From NCBI RefSeq assembly GCF_018305005.1, contig NZ_JAGQEG010000033.1, positions 1-55,931 of the forward strand: 55,931 nucleotides of DNA, given 5' to 3'. The DNA is from Collimonas silvisoli (GTDB lineage: Bacteria > Pseudomonadota > Gammaproteobacteria > Burkholderiales > Burkholderiaceae_D). Shown piece after piece: positions 23,948-32,448 of the stretch. The notes beneath the pieces were generated by a model, which saw nothing but the letters and a program-made list of their open reading frames with translations, was not told where the DNA came from and did no database searches. Positions within the stretch are counted from its first letter, which is position 1, and each line of letters begins with the position of its first letter. The position numbers and the translations under genes were made by a program.

Positions 23948-24501
23948 GGCTTTCCTCCGATGGCTACGGGTGGACGTAATGATTGCGATGGAGACTGCGA
24001 TCTACGGCCGGCTTTTCCAGGCACAGGCGGACTAAACAGGAATCTCCATTGATTGTAGGTCTCAAATCCCTCAAATGCACTATCGGCGCGAGAAAAACCG
24101 CTGCGTTTGATAGTGGGTTTTGTCGAACTGCTGACTACGCCGCTGATCTGTTCGCCATTGCGCAGCAATTCAAATGCTTCGCCGGTGACCGGGTCTGCAT
24201 AGGCGCGCCGCAAATGCCGCACCGGCGTCGGAAAGCGCTGATCTGCAAGTAAATCGTCAATACTCGCCGGCAGCATTTTGCCGGCCCCTGGCGCGGCGTA
24301 ATAGTAGTGCTGGATCGCCAACCGGTACTGGTCGCCGACGTACAACAGTTCTGCCTCGGTTTCGCGCTGCCGTTCGACCGACCATACTTCGACCGCGCCC
24401 ATCAGCGCCACGGCCATCAATGCCAGCGTCAACAGCAACGCCAGCAAGACGACGCCGCGCACGCGACGCTTAATTAGCGGTAGTGGTGGTAGCGGTATCA
24501 T
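23944..24501 (-). CDS. Minor pseudopilin-like secretion protein (possibly GspK-like)
   Basis: A 185-aa protein beginning with a short basic leader ending RRVRG and a 20-residue hydrophobic helix (VVLLALLLTLALMAVALMG), as in prepilin-class proteins. The Glu at +5 is missing, as in GspK tip pseudopilins, though it is much shorter than GspK. I start at ATG 24501 (MIPLPPLP), preceded by GGGAGCGAGA; this overlaps the previous gene by 32 bp. The C-terminal 40 residues are Ser/Pro-rich. Position in the operon (after two class pseudopilins) supports a minor pilin role. Confidence 0.6.
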   Translation of the reverse strand: MIPLPPLPLIKRRVRGVVLLALLLTLALMAVALMGAVEVWSVERQRETEAELLYVGDQYRLAIQHYYYAAPGAGKMLPASIDDLLADQRFPTPVRHLRRAYADPVTGEAFELLRNGEQISGVVSSSTKPTIKRSGFSRADSAFEGFETYNQWRFLFSPPVPGKAGRRSQSPSQSLRPPVAIGGKP

Positions 24502-24910
24502 TCTCGCTCCCTTTGGCCTTTGCCGCGCTCCGTACATCATAGACCCCGCCCAGGGCCGGATCAAGGGGAGCGATGGCGATCCAGTTGGGGCTTTCTGTCA
24601 GCGGGTCTAGCGGCACGCTGCGCAAATAGCGCTTCTGTACCAATTCGTCGAGTGTTTCCGGATAGCGGCCCTGGTCGCCGAAGAATTTGTCGAGCGCATC
24701 GCGCATGGTTGCCAGGTTTTGCTGCTGCACCTTGACCTTGCCGCCGTCGAGCGCGACAAAATAGCGCGGCGCCGCGAGCGTCAGCAGCAGGCCGATCACG
24801 GCCATGACGATCACCATTTCGATCAGCGTGAAGCCATGCCGGCGGCCGCCGGTTTTTTGGCCGTGGCGCTTGCTGCGCGAGAGTGGAAACAGTGGCAACG
24901 GTCGTAACAT
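24470..24910 (-). CDS. Pseudopilin (type II secretion, GspG/H-like)
   Basis: A 146-aa protein with a class III prepilin signal: basic leader, then RRHG/FTLIEMVIVMAVIGLLL with Glu at +5 and the N-terminal helix. After the helix, DALDKFFGDQGRYPETLDELV resembles the GspG core pattern. The ATG at 24910 (MLRPLP) is chosen because AAGGAG sits 8 bp upstream. It is processed by a prepilin peptidase not encoded here. It follows another pseudopilin by 2 bp. Confidence 0.8.
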   Translation of the reverse strand: MLRPLPLFPLSRSKRHGQKTGGRRHGFTLIEMVIVMAVIGLLLTLAAPRYFVALDGGKVKVQQQNLATMRDALDKFFGDQGRYPETLDELVQKRYLRSVPLDPLTESPNWIAIAPLDPALGGVYDVRSAAKAKGSENDTATTTTAN

Positions 24911-24912
24911 GA

Positions 24913-25383
24913 TTACCACTCCTTGTAGGCGATGCCATTCAAGCCCTTGCCCGCCGAGAGCGAGGCGACGTCATACACATCGTTGCCTGGCATCGGGTCA
25001 TCGGCCGGGCTGGCGTAGCTGCGCAAAGCCCAGGTCTGTGCTGCCGGCTGAGCCGGATCGGGGTAGAACGGGTCGCGCGGAACACGGCGCAGGAAGACCA
25101 GGCGGGAATGATTGATATCCCTGGCGTCTTCGACACCGTCGACCAACACTTCCAGCGAGGGCGGGTAGCCGGAATCACCGGCCTCTCTTGCAATCTGGCC
25201 GGTATCGGCGGCTGTTTTGTAGTTGTCCAGCGCTACGCGGATCTGGCGCAAGGCCAGTTTCAGCTCGGTTTCCTTCAGACGGGTTGCCGAAATTTCATAG
25301 AGCGGCAGAGCGACCATCGCCACCAGGCCTACCAAGGCCAGTGTGATGACCAGCTCTATGAGCGTAAATCCGCGCGGTTTCAT
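24913..25383 (-). CDS. Pseudopilin (type II secretion, GspG/H-like)
   Basis: A 156-aa protein with prepilin site RG/FTLIELVITLALVGLVAM (residues 4-23) and conserved Glu at +5. A coiled helix (RLKETELKLALRQIRVALDNYK) then a globular part with PRDPFYPD, similar to the PxDPWGxxY region of GspG. ATGA overlap with the secretin gene implies coupled translation. Together with the next two genes it would build the pseudopilus that pushes substrate through the secretin. Confidence 0.8.
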   Translation of the reverse strand: MKPRGFTLIELVITLALVGLVAMVALPLYEISATRLKETELKLALRQIRVALDNYKTAADTGQIAREAGDSGYPPSLEVLVDGVEDARDINHSRLVFLRRVPRDPFYPDPAQPAAQTWALRSYASPADDPMPGNDVYDVASLSAGKGLNGIAYKEW

Positions 25384-28187
25384 GGCTCGATCTTCAGCTG
25401 CAGCGGTTGTGGCCGCGAGATATTGCGCAAGGCGCCGCCGCCGCTGATGCCAAGCTGCGCCAGCTGCATTTCCACCAGTGTCTGCTTGCTCGATACCTTG
25501 GCCGCAAATGTCAGATTCATCAGCGCCCCCGAGCCGGCAAAGAATTTACCGGCGTCGGCGTCGAGCGTCATGTTGACGCGGCCGGCGGCGTCGTTGACGA
25601 CCGGATCGATATTACTGACGCCGACCCGGCTGCTGACTGCTCCCGGGCTGGCGCCGACGAAGGACAGCACGCGCGGGTCGTAGAGGATGTAGAACGGCAG
25701 CGAGTGAATGCCATTGAAGCTTGAAGCGTTAAGCGTGACCTTGAATTGATCCCCTGCCTTGACACTGTCAGGCTTGCCCCAGGTGATCTGCGGCCTGCCG
25801 GTGGCGCCTGCCTCGGTGCTTGCGCTAGGCGCCGGACTTGCAGCTGGGCTTGCCGATTGTGCGCTCCTGTCCGCTGCGCTTACAGCCAGCGCCGGGATGG
25901 CAGCGGCTGCCACCACCGGCGCCACGCTTGCGGGCGTAGCGGCGATGGCGGCCGCCGGCACTTCTGCGGCTGCCGTGGCTGCTGTGGCCGCTGGCGTAGC
26001 GGCGGCCAAGGCCTTATCGGCTGGCACAGCCGCTGCTTCATCCATCGGCGGCGGCTTGACAGATTCCGGCGCAGGTGCAGGCACCGGCGTAGATGGCGCA
26101 GGCGGCGCAGGCGGCGTAGGCAGCGCTGGCGGTGGCGCAGATGGGTAGGCGCCATCGGACGGGGCCGGATTGACGACAGTCTCGACTCCCTGCGGCTGCG
26201 TCGCCGACGGTGTCGGCGCGCTAGGCACCACACCGTTCAGGATGGCTGGGGTAACCGGAGGAACAGATGGCGCGGCTACGGCAGCCGGAGGCGGCTCTGG
26301 CGTGATTGCAGCTGCCGGAGCCGGAGCCGGTGCAGCGTCGGCATGCGGCATGCTGCTTACCCCGCCGCTGGTGCCGGACACGCTAGAGATCGGATCGAGG
26401 CGGAACTGGCCTGAGTGAATCGTGGTTTCGGTGCCGGACCAGACGTCGCGCATGGTGTCTTCGGCAATTCCTTGGGCACGCACGATGCGAGGAGTGATCG
26501 ATAGCACGATCTCGGTCTTGGTATGGTCGCCATTATGTTCGGAGAACAAGCGCCCGAGAATCGGCAGCTGGCCGAGGCCAGGCACTTTGGCGGCGGCGTT
26601 ACGGTCGGAATCGCTGATCAGGCCGCCCAGCACCTGGGTTTCACCGTCGCGCAAACGCAAACTGGTCGATGCGCTGCGAGTGCCGATCTGATAGGCCAGC
26701 GAACCGGACGGCCCGGAGATTTCCTTGACGATATTGCTGACCTCCAGGTTCAGCTTGATGCCGACCTCGCCTTCCGGATAAACATGCGGCTCAGCTTCGA
26801 GCTTGATGCCGACGTCGATATACTGGATCGAACCGGTGACCACCGAACTGCCGGTCTGCACCGGTGTCACGGTATTGGTGATGATAGGTACTTTGTCGCC
26901 GATCAGGATCTTCGCCTTTTCGTGATCGCGCACGCGGATGCGCGGGCTGGCCAGCAGATTGGCGTCGGTATCCTGCAGCTTGAAGCCCAAGCCCAGCGAG
27001 AACGGCGTGACCTGCAGCTGGCTGCGCGTCAAATCGCCGAGAGCACCCAGCGTCAGAGCGCCGGAGGCCCCGGTCGGGGTCGATATGGTGGCGCTGTTGG
27101 GCCAGGTGATGCCGAGGTCGGTCAGGCGATCGCGGGAAATTTCCAGCACCTCTACTTCCAGCATCACTTCGGCATCCGCCAGATCGTGCGCGGCGACCAC
27201 CTTTGCGGCGACATCCAGCGCTTCCGGCGTATCCCGCAAGACCAGCGTATTGGTGCGTTCATCGACCAGCGCATCCTTGATCTTGAGCACTGACTTGAGC
27301 ACTGTCAGAATATATTTCGCATCGCCGTTCGAAATGTGGAAAGTGCGCACTTTCAACTCTTGATATTCTTTTTGCTTGGCCGCCGTGGCCGGATAAATGA
27401 ACATCGTGTTGACGTTGAGTACCTTCTTCTCCAGCTGGTTCTGCAACAGGATCAGATTGACGGTGTCTTCGACCGAGCCTTCATGCACAAAAATGGTGGT
27501 CTTCAGATCGGGACGCACGTCGCGATCGAAAATCACGTTGAGACCGGTGGTGCGCGACAGCGCCTCGAACACCATGCGCAGATTGGCGTCGCGGAACTGC
27601 AGCGTGACCGGTTTCTTCATTACCGATTGAGAAGCGGTCAACGCCTCTTTGCTGCGATGCTGGCTGCCGATCTCGTCATTGATCTTGCGTAATAACTGCT
27701 GGGCGTAGGGATTGGCCGGATTTTCCAGCACCACCACCGCAGTGCGTTCGCGCGCCATATCCAGTTTGCCGGCGGCAGCCAGCTTTTCGGCCTCGGCCAG
27801 TATGTCCCGATGACGCACGTCCATGTCTATGTCAGACACGCCGCGCCGCGCACGCTCATTTGAACTGTCCAGCTGCAGCGCCTCCAGATAGGCGTCGCGC
27901 GCTCCCTTGGTATCGCCGGCCGCGCGCAGATCGTCGCCGTGCCGTATCAATTTCTTGGTTTCTTCGTCGAGGCGGTTGATGTAATCAAGCTTGTACACCA
28001 GATTGCCCGGGTCCAGCCGCATGGCTTCGCGCAGGCTGGCAAGCCCTGCCGCGGCATGGCCTTCTTTAATCTGACGCTGGCCGTCGGAGTGCAGGCTCTG
28101 CGCCGCGCAACCGCCCAGCGCCAGCACCACCAGCAGCAACGCGAGCGAACGCCCCCAGCTTTTTGACACGGTTTGGATAAGGCACAT
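25380..28187 (-). CDS. gspD: Secretin lipoprotein with TPR and cohesin-like domains (GspD/MshL type)
   Basis: A 935-aa outer-membrane channel protein. The lipobox LGGC puts the acylated Cys at residue 27. TPR-like helices follow (about 30-165), then secretin N-domains (PVTLQFRDANLRMVFEALS; about 190-340) and the secretin core (about 380-580, with LASPRIRVRDHEKAKILIGDKVPI and VPGLGQLPILGRLF). An Ala/Pro-rich linker (about 600-800) leads to a C-terminal cohesin-like beta domain (ITWGKPDSVKAGDQFKVTL to VEMQLAQL). The start overlaps the upstream stop by one base. The cohesin end is unusual for GspD and could contact substrates or the cell envelope. Confidence 0.88.
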   Translation of the reverse strand: MCLIQTVSKSWGRSLALLLVVLALGGCAAQSLHSDGQRQIKEGHAAAGLASLREAMRLDPGNLVYKLDYINRLDEETKKLIRHGDDLRAAGDTKGARDAYLEALQLDSSNERARRGVSDIDMDVRHRDILAEAEKLAAAGKLDMARERTAVVVLENPANPYAQQLLRKINDEIGSQHRSKEALTASQSVMKKPVTLQFRDANLRMVFEALSRTTGLNVIFDRDVRPDLKTTIFVHEGSVEDTVNLILLQNQLEKKVLNVNTMFIYPATAAKQKEYQELKVRTFHISNGDAKYILTVLKSVLKIKDALVDERTNTLVLRDTPEALDVAAKVVAAHDLADAEVMLEVEVLEISRDRLTDLGITWPNSATISTPTGASGALTLGALGDLTRSQLQVTPFSLGLGFKLQDTDANLLASPRIRVRDHEKAKILIGDKVPIITNTVTPVQTGSSVVTGSIQYIDVGIKLEAEPHVYPEGEVGIKLNLEVSNIVKEISGPSGSLAYQIGTRSASTSLRLRDGETQVLGGLISDSDRNAAAKVPGLGQLPILGRLFSEHNGDHTKTEIVLSITPRIVRAQGIAEDTMRDVWSGTETTIHSGQFRLDPISSVSGTSGGVSSMPHADAAPAPAPAAAITPEPPPAAVAAPSVPPVTPAILNGVVPSAPTPSATQPQGVETVVNPAPSDGAYPSAPPPALPTPPAPPAPSTPVPAPAPESVKPPPMDEAAAVPADKALAAATPAATAATAAAEVPAAAIAATPASVAPVVAAAAIPALAVSAADRSAQSASPAASPAPSASTEAGATGRPQITWGKPDSVKAGDQFKVTLNASSFNGIHSLPFYILYDPRVLSFVGASPGAVSSRVGVSNIDPVVNDAAGRVNMTLDADAGKFFAGSGALMNLTFAAKVSSKQTLVEMQLAQLGISGGGALRNISRPQPLQLKIEP

Positions 28188-28738
28188 TACAGCCCCCCAG
28201 AAATCAAAATGGATTGCCGCTGGTTGAGCGGAAGATAGGTCAGGACAATTTCCTTGGCGCTGACGGCATCGATACGATAGCTGCCTTCAACGGTGTCTCC
28301 CGCCTTCACCAGCAGCAGCTGGTCGTCCTTTGCCAGAAAGGCGGTCGGCTTGGCTTGATCCTGCAACAGTCCGACAAAGTTGAAAGGCATCGGCGGTGCG
28401 GTCGGCGGTGGCGGCGGCGGTGGCGGCAATTCCTTGGGCGGCGGCGGCGGCGGCGGCGTCCAGCTATTGGCGGCGAATAGATTGTTGGCGCCGGCCTGCT
28501 CCAGGCTGGCGCGTGCCGGCGGCGCTATGGTTTTTGGCAGAACTGCCGCAGCAGCAGCGGCGGCCGGCTTGTTGTTTTCCGCGTGACGATTGCTTGCAGG
28601 ATTGCTTGCAGTCCGCGTCACAGGTTCAATCAGCTTGGATTCGGCAGAGCCGCCGGAAAGCACCATGACGCCGTAGGAAACCAGCGCAGCGGCCACCAGC
28701 ACCAGTCCTATTTGCCGCCGTGAGAATCGCTCGCGCAT
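28187..28738 (-). CDS. GspC/PilP-like periplasmic connector
   Basis: A 183-aa protein with an N-terminal helix (QIGLVLVAAALVSYGVMVLSG), a flexible linker with Ala and Pro runs, including two poly-Pro tracts about residues 95-115, and a small C-terminal beta domain (FNFVGLLQDQAKPTAFLAKDDQLLLVKAGDTV). This matches the HR/PilP domain that docks on secretins. It starts at ATG 28738, just after the previous stop. It should link the inner-membrane platform to the secretin. Confidence 0.7.
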   Translation of the reverse strand: MRERFSRRQIGLVLVAAALVSYGVMVLSGGSAESKLIEPVTRTASNPASNRHAENNKPAAAAAAAVLPKTIAPPARASLEQAGANNLFAANSWTPPPPPPPKELPPPPPPPPTAPPMPFNFVGLLQDQAKPTAFLAKDDQLLLVKAGDTVEGSYRIDAVSAKEIVLTYLPLNQRQSILISGGL

Positions 28739-28739
28739 G

Positions 28740-29297
28740 TCAGGCTCCGCGGTAGACAAAAGTAAAATGGATGCGCGCATCCTGGATCGTGCTGTTCACC
28801 GCGGCGCGTTCGATATGCAGTTCGGCCAGCGAGGCGTTGGGTAGCGCATTCAGCACGCCGGCAATAAAGCTGCGCAAGGTGTCGTAGCTGGCTTTCACCG
28901 GCAACACCACCTCATAGCTCACGAAAGCCGCGCCCTGCGCATCGGCAATGTGATATTCGCCCTTGCTCAGATCGAGCTTGGCCAGTTGCGCCTGCTCCAC
29001 CAGCCGTCGCAGATCGCTGGCGTTGCGGTCGATGGTTGGAAACCAGGCGGTAAAACGCAGCAGCTGCTCGCTGGTTTTCGGCTGGACCCGATGTTCCAGC
29101 CTGGCCCGGTTCAAATCGACCAGCGCAACTCTGGTCTGCAACTTGATCTCGCCGGCATTTTTTTCCCAGCGCGGCGCCACAGCGCAGACCAGCAGCAAAG
29201 TGAGGCCGAGCATTAAGCCGCCCACCGCACCCGGCCAGCCGACACGGCGCGCAAGCGCGTAACGCAGCATCAGCGCGATTGAGCTTATGCGGTTCAT
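28740..29297 (-). CDS. PilO/GspM-like inner-membrane platform protein
   Basis: A 185-aa bitopic protein with one helix near residues 20-45 (GGLMLGLTLLLVCAVAP), a coiled-coil stretch and a ferredoxin-like periplasmic fold (VSYEVVLPVKASYDTLRSFIAGVLNALP). The long ORF begins far upstream inside the pilN-like gene; I use ATG 29297 (MNRISSIAL), which makes an ATGA overlap. It would pair with the PilN-like protein. Confidence 0.7.
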   Translation of the reverse strand: MNRISSIALMLRYALARRVGWPGAVGGLMLGLTLLLVCAVAPRWEKNAGEIKLQTRVALVDLNRARLEHRVQPKTSEQLLRFTAWFPTIDRNASDLRRLVEQAQLAKLDLSKGEYHIADAQGAAFVSYEVVLPVKASYDTLRSFIAGVLNALPNASLAELHIERAAVNSTIQDARIHFTFVYRGA

Positions 29298-29833
29298 TGC
29301 TCCTCCCAATGCGCCTGGATTTGAAACCGTACCGGCGCGCCTGGCTGCGTCTGTATCTGATGCGAAGTCAAGATGACCCGCTGCAGGCCGGGCTGCCCCT
29401 GCAGATAGGAGAGATAGTCGAGCATGGTGGCAAGGTCTTTCGCCTCGCCGACCAGATGCAATTGCCGGCGCGATGCGATCGGCTCTACCGACAGCAAGGC
29501 TACATGCTCCATCGGCGCCGATTCGAGTACCTTCAGCAGGCGCTCCCAAGGGGTGTTCAACTGGCTCGCGATCTGTGCCGCGTTCTTGAAGTTCTGCAAT
29601 TCGGCAGGCGTGACTCTGGCGCCGACCTGCTCTGCGTTTCTTGCCGACTGCAGGCGCGAGATCAAGGCGTCATACACGGTTTGTGCGGCCTTGCGAGTGC
29701 TGTAGGCGGACGACAATTGCACAGCCGCATAGATGCACGCCACAGCCCCCGCCAGCAGAAGTACGACCCCGAACGCTGGCAGTTTGCGGCGCTGGCTGGC
29801 AAAATCGAATTCGAGTTTTTGAAGAGCGGCCAT
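29294..29833 (-). CDS. PilN-like inner-membrane assembly protein
   Basis: A 179-aa bitopic protein with cytoplasmic start MAALQKLEFDFASQRRK, one transmembrane helix (about residues 20-40), a coiled coil and a ferredoxin-like fold with VALLSVEPIASRRQLHLVGEAKDLATMLDYL, the PilN/GspL-C pattern. ATG 29833. It lies 12 bp from the PilM-like gene; the two split the functions that GspL fuses in a classical T2SS. Confidence 0.75.
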   Translation of the reverse strand: MAALQKLEFDFASQRRKLPAFGVVLLLAGAVACIYAAVQLSSAYSTRKAAQTVYDALISRLQSARNAEQVGARVTPAELQNFKNAAQIASQLNTPWERLLKVLESAPMEHVALLSVEPIASRRQLHLVGEAKDLATMLDYLSYLQGQPGLQRVILTSHQIQTQPGAPVRFQIQAHWEEQ

Positions 29834-29845
29834 GGCGTTCGGCTC

Positions 29846-30712
29846 CTATGCAAAATCCGAGGCAAAATCGGGAGTTGCGGGTTTTGCGGACACTGCCGCC
29901 GCATCGGGTGTCATTTCCGGCTGCAACTGCGCCGATACACGCTGCCAGCGGCTGCGTGCTGCGCTCGGCATGTCGTCTATGTCGGCGTCGAAATATATCG
30001 GCAAGCTGGCGTGATCCGGCACGCACAGGCGGCGGCAAAACGCCTCGCAACACTCGTTCAAGGTGGCCCAGTCTTTTCTTGACAGGCGTTCGGCGGCAAG
30101 CGCCTGCCATTTTCCATCGTGCAGCCAGCCGAGCATTAAAGCGCTGCCGCGCAAACGCGCCAGCAGCGCGTTATTGCTCTTGTTGTGTGCAAAGCAGCCG
30201 TTCCAGAATGCGGCGAAGCCCGGTTCCAGCCGGTTCAGGCGGCAGCCGGCATCGTCGCTGGCCAGCCTGATCGCATCCACCAGGGCCGACGGCATGCCGC
30301 AAACGACTGCGCTCAGTCCGTCCAGCTGGACCGAACAGCGCATCAGCAGCGAACTGGCGTCGAGACCCAAGGTATCCGCCAGCCCAAGCGCAGCCAGACG
30401 ATTCAGCTCGACCGGCGGCAAGCGGCGCGCATCGACCTTCAGCACATCGTAGTGCACCAGGGTATCGGCCACTTCAACATTCAGCTTGCACGATCCGTAC
30501 GCCGAGCGCCCCGCCCCGCTGTTCAGTTGCGGCAGGATGTCGCGCAGCGTCTTGCCGATGCCGTCGTAGGCGCCAAGGCCGCCCAGGCCGCCTTCCGGCC
30601 TGGCGACCGGCACGACGATTTCGTTCTGCGGCGGGCCAGCCTCTGGCATCAGCGCCGTCACCTGATGCGGTTCGATCATCATTTGTACCGGTTTATTCCA
30701 CAGGCGTAACAC
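29846..30712 (-). CDS. PilM/GspL-like actin-fold cytoplasmic protein
   Basis: A 288-aa soluble protein, weakly conserved. The pattern of an N-terminal beta hairpin, HYDVLKVDARRLPPVELNRL and a late LNRLEPGFAAFW segment recalls PilM/GspL actin-like domains. I choose GTG 30712 (MLRLWNKPVQMMIEP) because GAGGAG lies 7 bp upstream inside the gspE end; a TTG at 30727 lacks an SD. It lies between the ATPase and pilN-like genes as in pilMNOP. Assignment depends mainly on position. Confidence 0.6.
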   Translation of the reverse strand: MLRLWNKPVQMMIEPHQVTALMPEAGPPQNEIVVPVARPEGGLGGLGAYDGIGKTLRDILPQLNSGAGRSAYGSCKLNVEVADTLVHYDVLKVDARRLPPVELNRLAALGLADTLGLDASSLLMRCSVQLDGLSAVVCGMPSALVDAIRLASDDAGCRLNRLEPGFAAFWNGCFAHNKSNNALLARLRGSALMLGWLHDGKWQALAAERLSRKDWATLNECCEAFCRRLCVPDHASLPIYFDADIDDMPSAARSRWQRVSAQLQPEMTPDAAAVSAKPATPDFASDFA

Positions 30713-32444
30713 GATTGATCTCCTCAAGAGTGGTCATGCCTGCCGCCACCAAGGCAACCGCGGCTTCGCGCAGCGTTTTCAAGCCGTTCAGCCGGGCTGC
30801 ATGCTTGATCTTGGAAATGGCGGCGCGCTCCACCATCAGATCGCGCAAAATATCGTTCAGCGACAGCGTCTCTGCGATCGCACGGCGGCCTTTGAAGCCG
30901 CTGCCGCGGCAATGCGCGCACCCTACTCCGTGCTTGAAATTGAAGCTGGACAAGGCCAGCGATGAAGTACCCAGGCCGGAGCGCAGCATCAGTTCCTTGT
31001 CGGGGTGATCCTCGGTCACGCACATCGGGCAGTTGATGCGCACCAGCCGTTGCGCCAGGATGCCGTTGAGAGCGGAGACGAAGCTGTAGGAATCGACCCC
31101 CATGTTGGTGAAGCGGCCGATAACGTCGAACACATTGTTGGCGTGCACGGTGGTAAACACCTGATGACCGGTAAGCGCCGCCTGCACCGCGATCTGGGCA
31201 GTTTCCGGATCGCGTATTTCACCCACCATGATTTTGTCCGGATCGTGGCGCAGTATCGACCGCAGTCCGCGCGCAAAGGTCAATCCCTTTTTTTCGTTGA
31301 CCGGGATTTGCAGCACGCCGGACAATTGATATTCGACCGGGTCCTCGATCGTCACGATCTTGTCGAGGCCGGTATTGATTTCCGAAATTGCCGCGTAGAT
31401 GGTGGTGGTCTTGCCGCTGCCGGTAGGCCCGGTGACCAGCAGCAAACCGTAAGGAAGTTGCGACAGCCGGCGCACGAATTCCTTGGCCGGCTCGGCGAAT
31501 CCCAGGGTTTCCAGGCTCAAGGTTTGCAGCTCGCCCGACAAATGATAGCGGTCGAGCACCCGCAATACCGCATCCTCGCCGAACAGATTGGGCATGATCG
31601 AGACCCGCAGATCGATTTCACGGCCTTCGGTCATCACCTTGAAGCGGCCGTCCTGAGGAATCCGGCGTTCCGCAATATCGAGCTCGGAAATCACTTTGAT
31701 GCGCGACAAGACCTGGCTTGCCAGCTCGCTGCCATCCAGGCGTTTGATCATGCTCAGTACGCCATCCAGCCGATATTTGATGTTCAGGCCCTGCGGCTGG
31801 GTTTCGAGATGGATATCGCTGGCGCCGGCGCGCAGTGCGTCGTAGATGGTCGAGTTGACCAGACGCACGATGGTGCTCTCGGTACTGCTGATGTCTTCAA
31901 TCGAGATGGACAATGCGCTGCGGTCGATGGTGTTGACGGTATCGGCAATGCCGACCGAATCCATGGCCCGCACCGATTTCTCGATGACCGCCAGATAGGA
32001 GCGTACATCGCCGACAGTGGCCACGCCCCAGTTGACCGGCTGCTCGGCACGGCTGCGCAAACGGGCGTTGATCCAGCTGCGGGTCCGCAGATCCAGAGGA
32101 TCCGCCGTCACCAGCAGCAGCTCGCCCGCCGGTTCGACGAACGCCAGGCACAGCCGTTTGCCAGCCTCGATAAACGACAGCAGTTCAAAGTCCGGCTTGA
32201 ATTGCCGCATCATGGCCATGGTCACCGGCCGCATCCTGAAGTAGGCGGCGGCGGCCTGCAGATAAGCGGTGGCGTCGTCGCCGAAGCCCTGCGCTATCTG
32301 TTCGATGGTCTGCAGAGTAGAGCCGGCCTGCTCCTGCAGCTCGCGGATGGCTTCCGCATCCAGAGCACTGCCGGCCCCATTGGCCCCATTGGCCCCATTG
32401 GTTCCATTGGCCGAATTGAAAGCGGGAATATAGATATTGTCCAT
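30693..32444 (-). CDS. gspE: Type II secretion/type IV pilus assembly ATPase GspE
   Basis: A 583-aa hexameric ATPase. N1E-like domain (about residues 30-190), then Walker A GPTGSGKTTTIY (near 338), Asp box and Walker B IMVGEIRDPETAQIAVQAAL, His box LTGHQVFTTVHAN, and a tetracysteine zinc site (CPMC near 476, CAHC near 520). It drives pseudopilus assembly. The N-terminus has an (NGA)n low-complexity run made by a 9-bp DNA repeat (32375-32415), prone to slippage in multiples of three residues. ATG 32444 lies 4 bp after gspF. Confidence 0.95.
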   Translation of the reverse strand: MDNIYIPAFNSANGTNGANGANGAGSALDAEAIRELQEQAGSTLQTIEQIAQGFGDDATAYLQAAAAYFRMRPVTMAMMRQFKPDFELLSFIEAGKRLCLAFVEPAGELLLVTADPLDLRTRSWINARLRSRAEQPVNWGVATVGDVRSYLAVIEKSVRAMDSVGIADTVNTIDRSALSISIEDISSTESTIVRLVNSTIYDALRAGASDIHLETQPQGLNIKYRLDGVLSMIKRLDGSELASQVLSRIKVISELDIAERRIPQDGRFKVMTEGREIDLRVSIMPNLFGEDAVLRVLDRYHLSGELQTLSLETLGFAEPAKEFVRRLSQLPYGLLLVTGPTGSGKTTTIYAAISEINTGLDKIVTIEDPVEYQLSGVLQIPVNEKKGLTFARGLRSILRHDPDKIMVGEIRDPETAQIAVQAALTGHQVFTTVHANNVFDVIGRFTNMGVDSYSFVSALNGILAQRLVRINCPMCVTEDHPDKELMLRSGLGTSSLALSSFNFKHGVGCAHCRGSGFKGRRAIAETLSLNDILRDLMVERAAISKIKHAARLNGLKTLREAAVALVAAGMTTLEEINRVTPVE

Positions 32445-32448
32445 GGCG

